Assembly: GCA_035575515.1 (NCBI GenBank)
Contig: DATLXU010000026.1
Location: forward strand, 1 to 14,999
Reading direction: 5' to 3'
DNA: 14,999 nt
Origin: DATLXU01 sp035575515
Lineage (GTDB): Bacteria; Acidobacteriota; Blastocatellia; UBA7656
Positions 13,991-14,999 of this stretch are shown in pieces. The notes under the pieces were generated by a model. It was not told the DNA's origin and ran no database searches. It saw only the letters and a list, made by a program, of their open reading frames with translations. Position numbers and translations under genes: made by a program. Position 1 is the first letter of the stretch, and each line of letters starts with the position of its first letter.

Positions 13991-14800
13991 TCACTTCACG
14001 CCCGCAATCAGCGTAGCCTTAATCGAAATATCGAATGGCGCATTGTGGCGCTCGCGCTCGATGATTGAAACGATGCGCTCGCGCACTTCATTGCGCCTTT
14101 CTTCGGGCGCAACCTCCAGCCAATCTTCGAGGAACACATCTTCAATCAAAGGAGAATTCACGAAATCCTTTCCGGTCTCGAACAAAAACTCTTCTTTGCT
14201 GATGAAACTTTCGACGTGCCGCAAGCCTAAACGGCGAGCCATCTGTTCCGCGTCCGTGACCGTCACGCGCTCGTTTATTAAAGATTCGAGAGCAGACCAG
14301 ACCTCTTCAACAAGATTCAGATCATTGAGAGCCTCCCAATAGATCGAAAAGAATTCGTCGAAACTGCCGTGAGTCGCCATCTTCAAAATCACCCGCGCAT
14401 CAGGCTGCGCAACCCGAACCATTTCCGTGAGCAGGTCTTCAATCTCGTCAGCCTGCGCCATAGAAGCATCGCCTATTACCATGTCAAACTGGTCGCTCTC
14501 AAACGGAAGGTCTGACGCAAGCGCCTGCTCGAACGCAACATCGTTGAGCTTCTTAACCTGAGCCTTCGCCCGCGCAAGCTCAAGACGTTCGGCGCTCGGA
14601 TCAACGCCGACGATCTCGCCCCTGCCCTTCAACCGCTCGGCTATCTCAATTGCGTGCGCACCCGTGCCGCAGTTCACATCGAGTATCCGCCCTTCGGTCG
14701 GCAGCTTGATTGATTCGTTTACGAGAGTATCGAAACGATCCCGCCAGTCGGGCGTGATGAAAAGGTCGTAGCGGTAAGCTAATTCTTTCTCTCTATCCAT
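13991..14800 (-). CDS. Class I SAM-dependent methyltransferase
   Basis: A 269-residue soluble protein with a Rossmann methyltransferase domain. The SAM-binding motif I reads ILDVNCGTGAHAIEIAE (39-55; the first glycine of the usual G-x-G-x-G is N43), followed by the acidic ribose contact GEIVGVDPS (61-69, D67) and a motif IV region FDMVIGDASMAQADEIEDLL. The substrate is not predictable; the UbiE/methyltransferase-11 type is the closest resemblance. The C-terminal 100 residues are an acidic helical extension. I chose ATG 14800 because AGGA lies six bases upstream; an in-frame ATG at 14824 has no ribosome site and would add eight residues. A small T-run hairpin upstream on the same strand suggests it is insulated from genes beyond the right edge. 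Confidence 0.85.
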   Translation of the reverse strand: MDREKELAYRYDLFITPDWRDRFDTLVNESIKLPTEGRILDVNCGTGAHAIEIAERLKGRGEIVGVDPSAERLELARAKAQVKKLNDVAFEQALASDLPFESDQFDMVIGDASMAQADEIEDLLTEMVRVAQPDARVILKMATHGSFDEFFSIYWEALNDLNLVEEVWSALESLINERVTVTDAEQMARRLGLRHVESFISKEEFLFETGKDFVNSPLIEDVFLEDWLEVAPEERRNEVRERIVSIIERERHNAPFDISIKATLIAGVK

Positions 14801-14836
14801 GGCTGTTCCTATTCGATTTTTCATGATAGCACGATA

Positions 14837-14856
14837 GAAAAAATGCTGAGAAGCAT
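14837..14856 (-). terminator. Small hairpin with T-run, minus strand
   Basis: On the minus strand ATGCT (14856-14852), loop TCTC and AGCAT (14847-14843) are followed directly by a run of T. The stem is only five base pairs. It would end transcripts entering from the right, upstream of the methyltransferase start at 14800. Confidence 0.35.
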
Positions 14857-14884
14857 GACCGAAGCACGTAAGAAATACTGGTTG

Positions 14885-14931
14885 AAAAAATGAGAAATCT
14901 CCATAAGTCTTCTCCTAGAAGACTTATGGAG
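14885..14931 (-). terminator. 15-bp perfect hairpin near the right edge, terminator-like on the minus strand
   Basis: CTCCATAAGTCTTCT (14899-14913) and AGAAGACTTATGGAG (14917-14931) pair perfectly around a three-base loop. Read on the minus strand the stem is followed by ATTTCTCATTTTTTC, a broken T-tract, which suggests a terminator for a gene lying beyond the right edge. On the plus strand no T-run follows. It could equally be the end of a repeat element. Confidence 0.5.
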
Positions 14932-14999
14932 CCTGACGCAATTCATTCTATCGCTAATGCTATGTTTGAAGTTATGACTATCTCTAGCTGGAAAGACAA

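Noticed and set aside
14890..14999. Open plus-strand frame running off the right edge (36 codons), and an 18-codon minus-strand frame ending at 14943
   Set aside because: Both are short enough to be chance. The plus frame lacks a ribosome site and contains the 15-bp hairpin; the minus frame agrees with the terminator orientation but is too short to call.

Overview
The window looks like chromosomal DNA from a Gram-negative soil bacterium, most plausibly an acidobacterium (Blastocatellia-like). This is an inference from gene content: exported tandem amidohydrolases, a CBM9/DUF5916 outer-membrane protein, a DUF1259 protein, moderately high GC and several families of short palindromic repeats. 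It has not been confirmed by any database search. I see no rRNA, tRNA, CRISPR array, integrase or transposase.

Layout. Positions 2-145 are the apparent tail of a gene cut by the left edge. An RsbW-like HATPase (169-777, +) converges on a small membrane-anchored protein (839-1426, -). From 6359 down to 1713 on the minus strand lies an operon of three exported amidohydrolase-family proteins. It starts from a plausible sigma70-type promoter at 6396-6423, and the last two genes overlap by ATGA. Only the middle protein keeps the full set of metal ligands; the outer two have lost some or all. The plus strand then carries a 100-residue unknown protein (6565-6867), an exported two-repeat DUF1259 protein (6980-7909), a CBM9/DUF5916 outer-membrane protein (7989-10190) and an MFS transporter (10304-11521) with an unusually structured leader. 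ftsY (11577-12629, -) converges on the MFS gene.

A 905-base intergenic region follows (12630-13534). Its main feature is a roughly 220-base element (12778-12997) made of two interleaved inverted repeats flanking two further hairpins. A good plus-strand terminator follows it (13054-13082), then two perfect hairpins (13205-13240 and 13262-13282) and a short direct repeat present three times. A zinc-ribbon membrane protein (13535-13978, +) and a SAM-dependent methyltransferase (13991-14800, -) converge. The right edge has a 15-bp perfect hairpin.

The most interesting items are: (1) the 12778-12997 element, either an undescribed structured RNA or a mobile palindromic repeat; (2) a 20-base palindromic repeat found inside two unrelated genes, read in opposite senses; (3) the stepwise loss of catalytic residues across the amidohydrolase operon; (4) the possible leader-peptide and hairpin arrangement before the MFS gene. 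The adjacent genes do not form one obvious pathway. The exported amidohydrolases, DUF1259 and DUF5916 proteins suggest an envelope or periplasm theme, while ftsY is a housekeeping gene.
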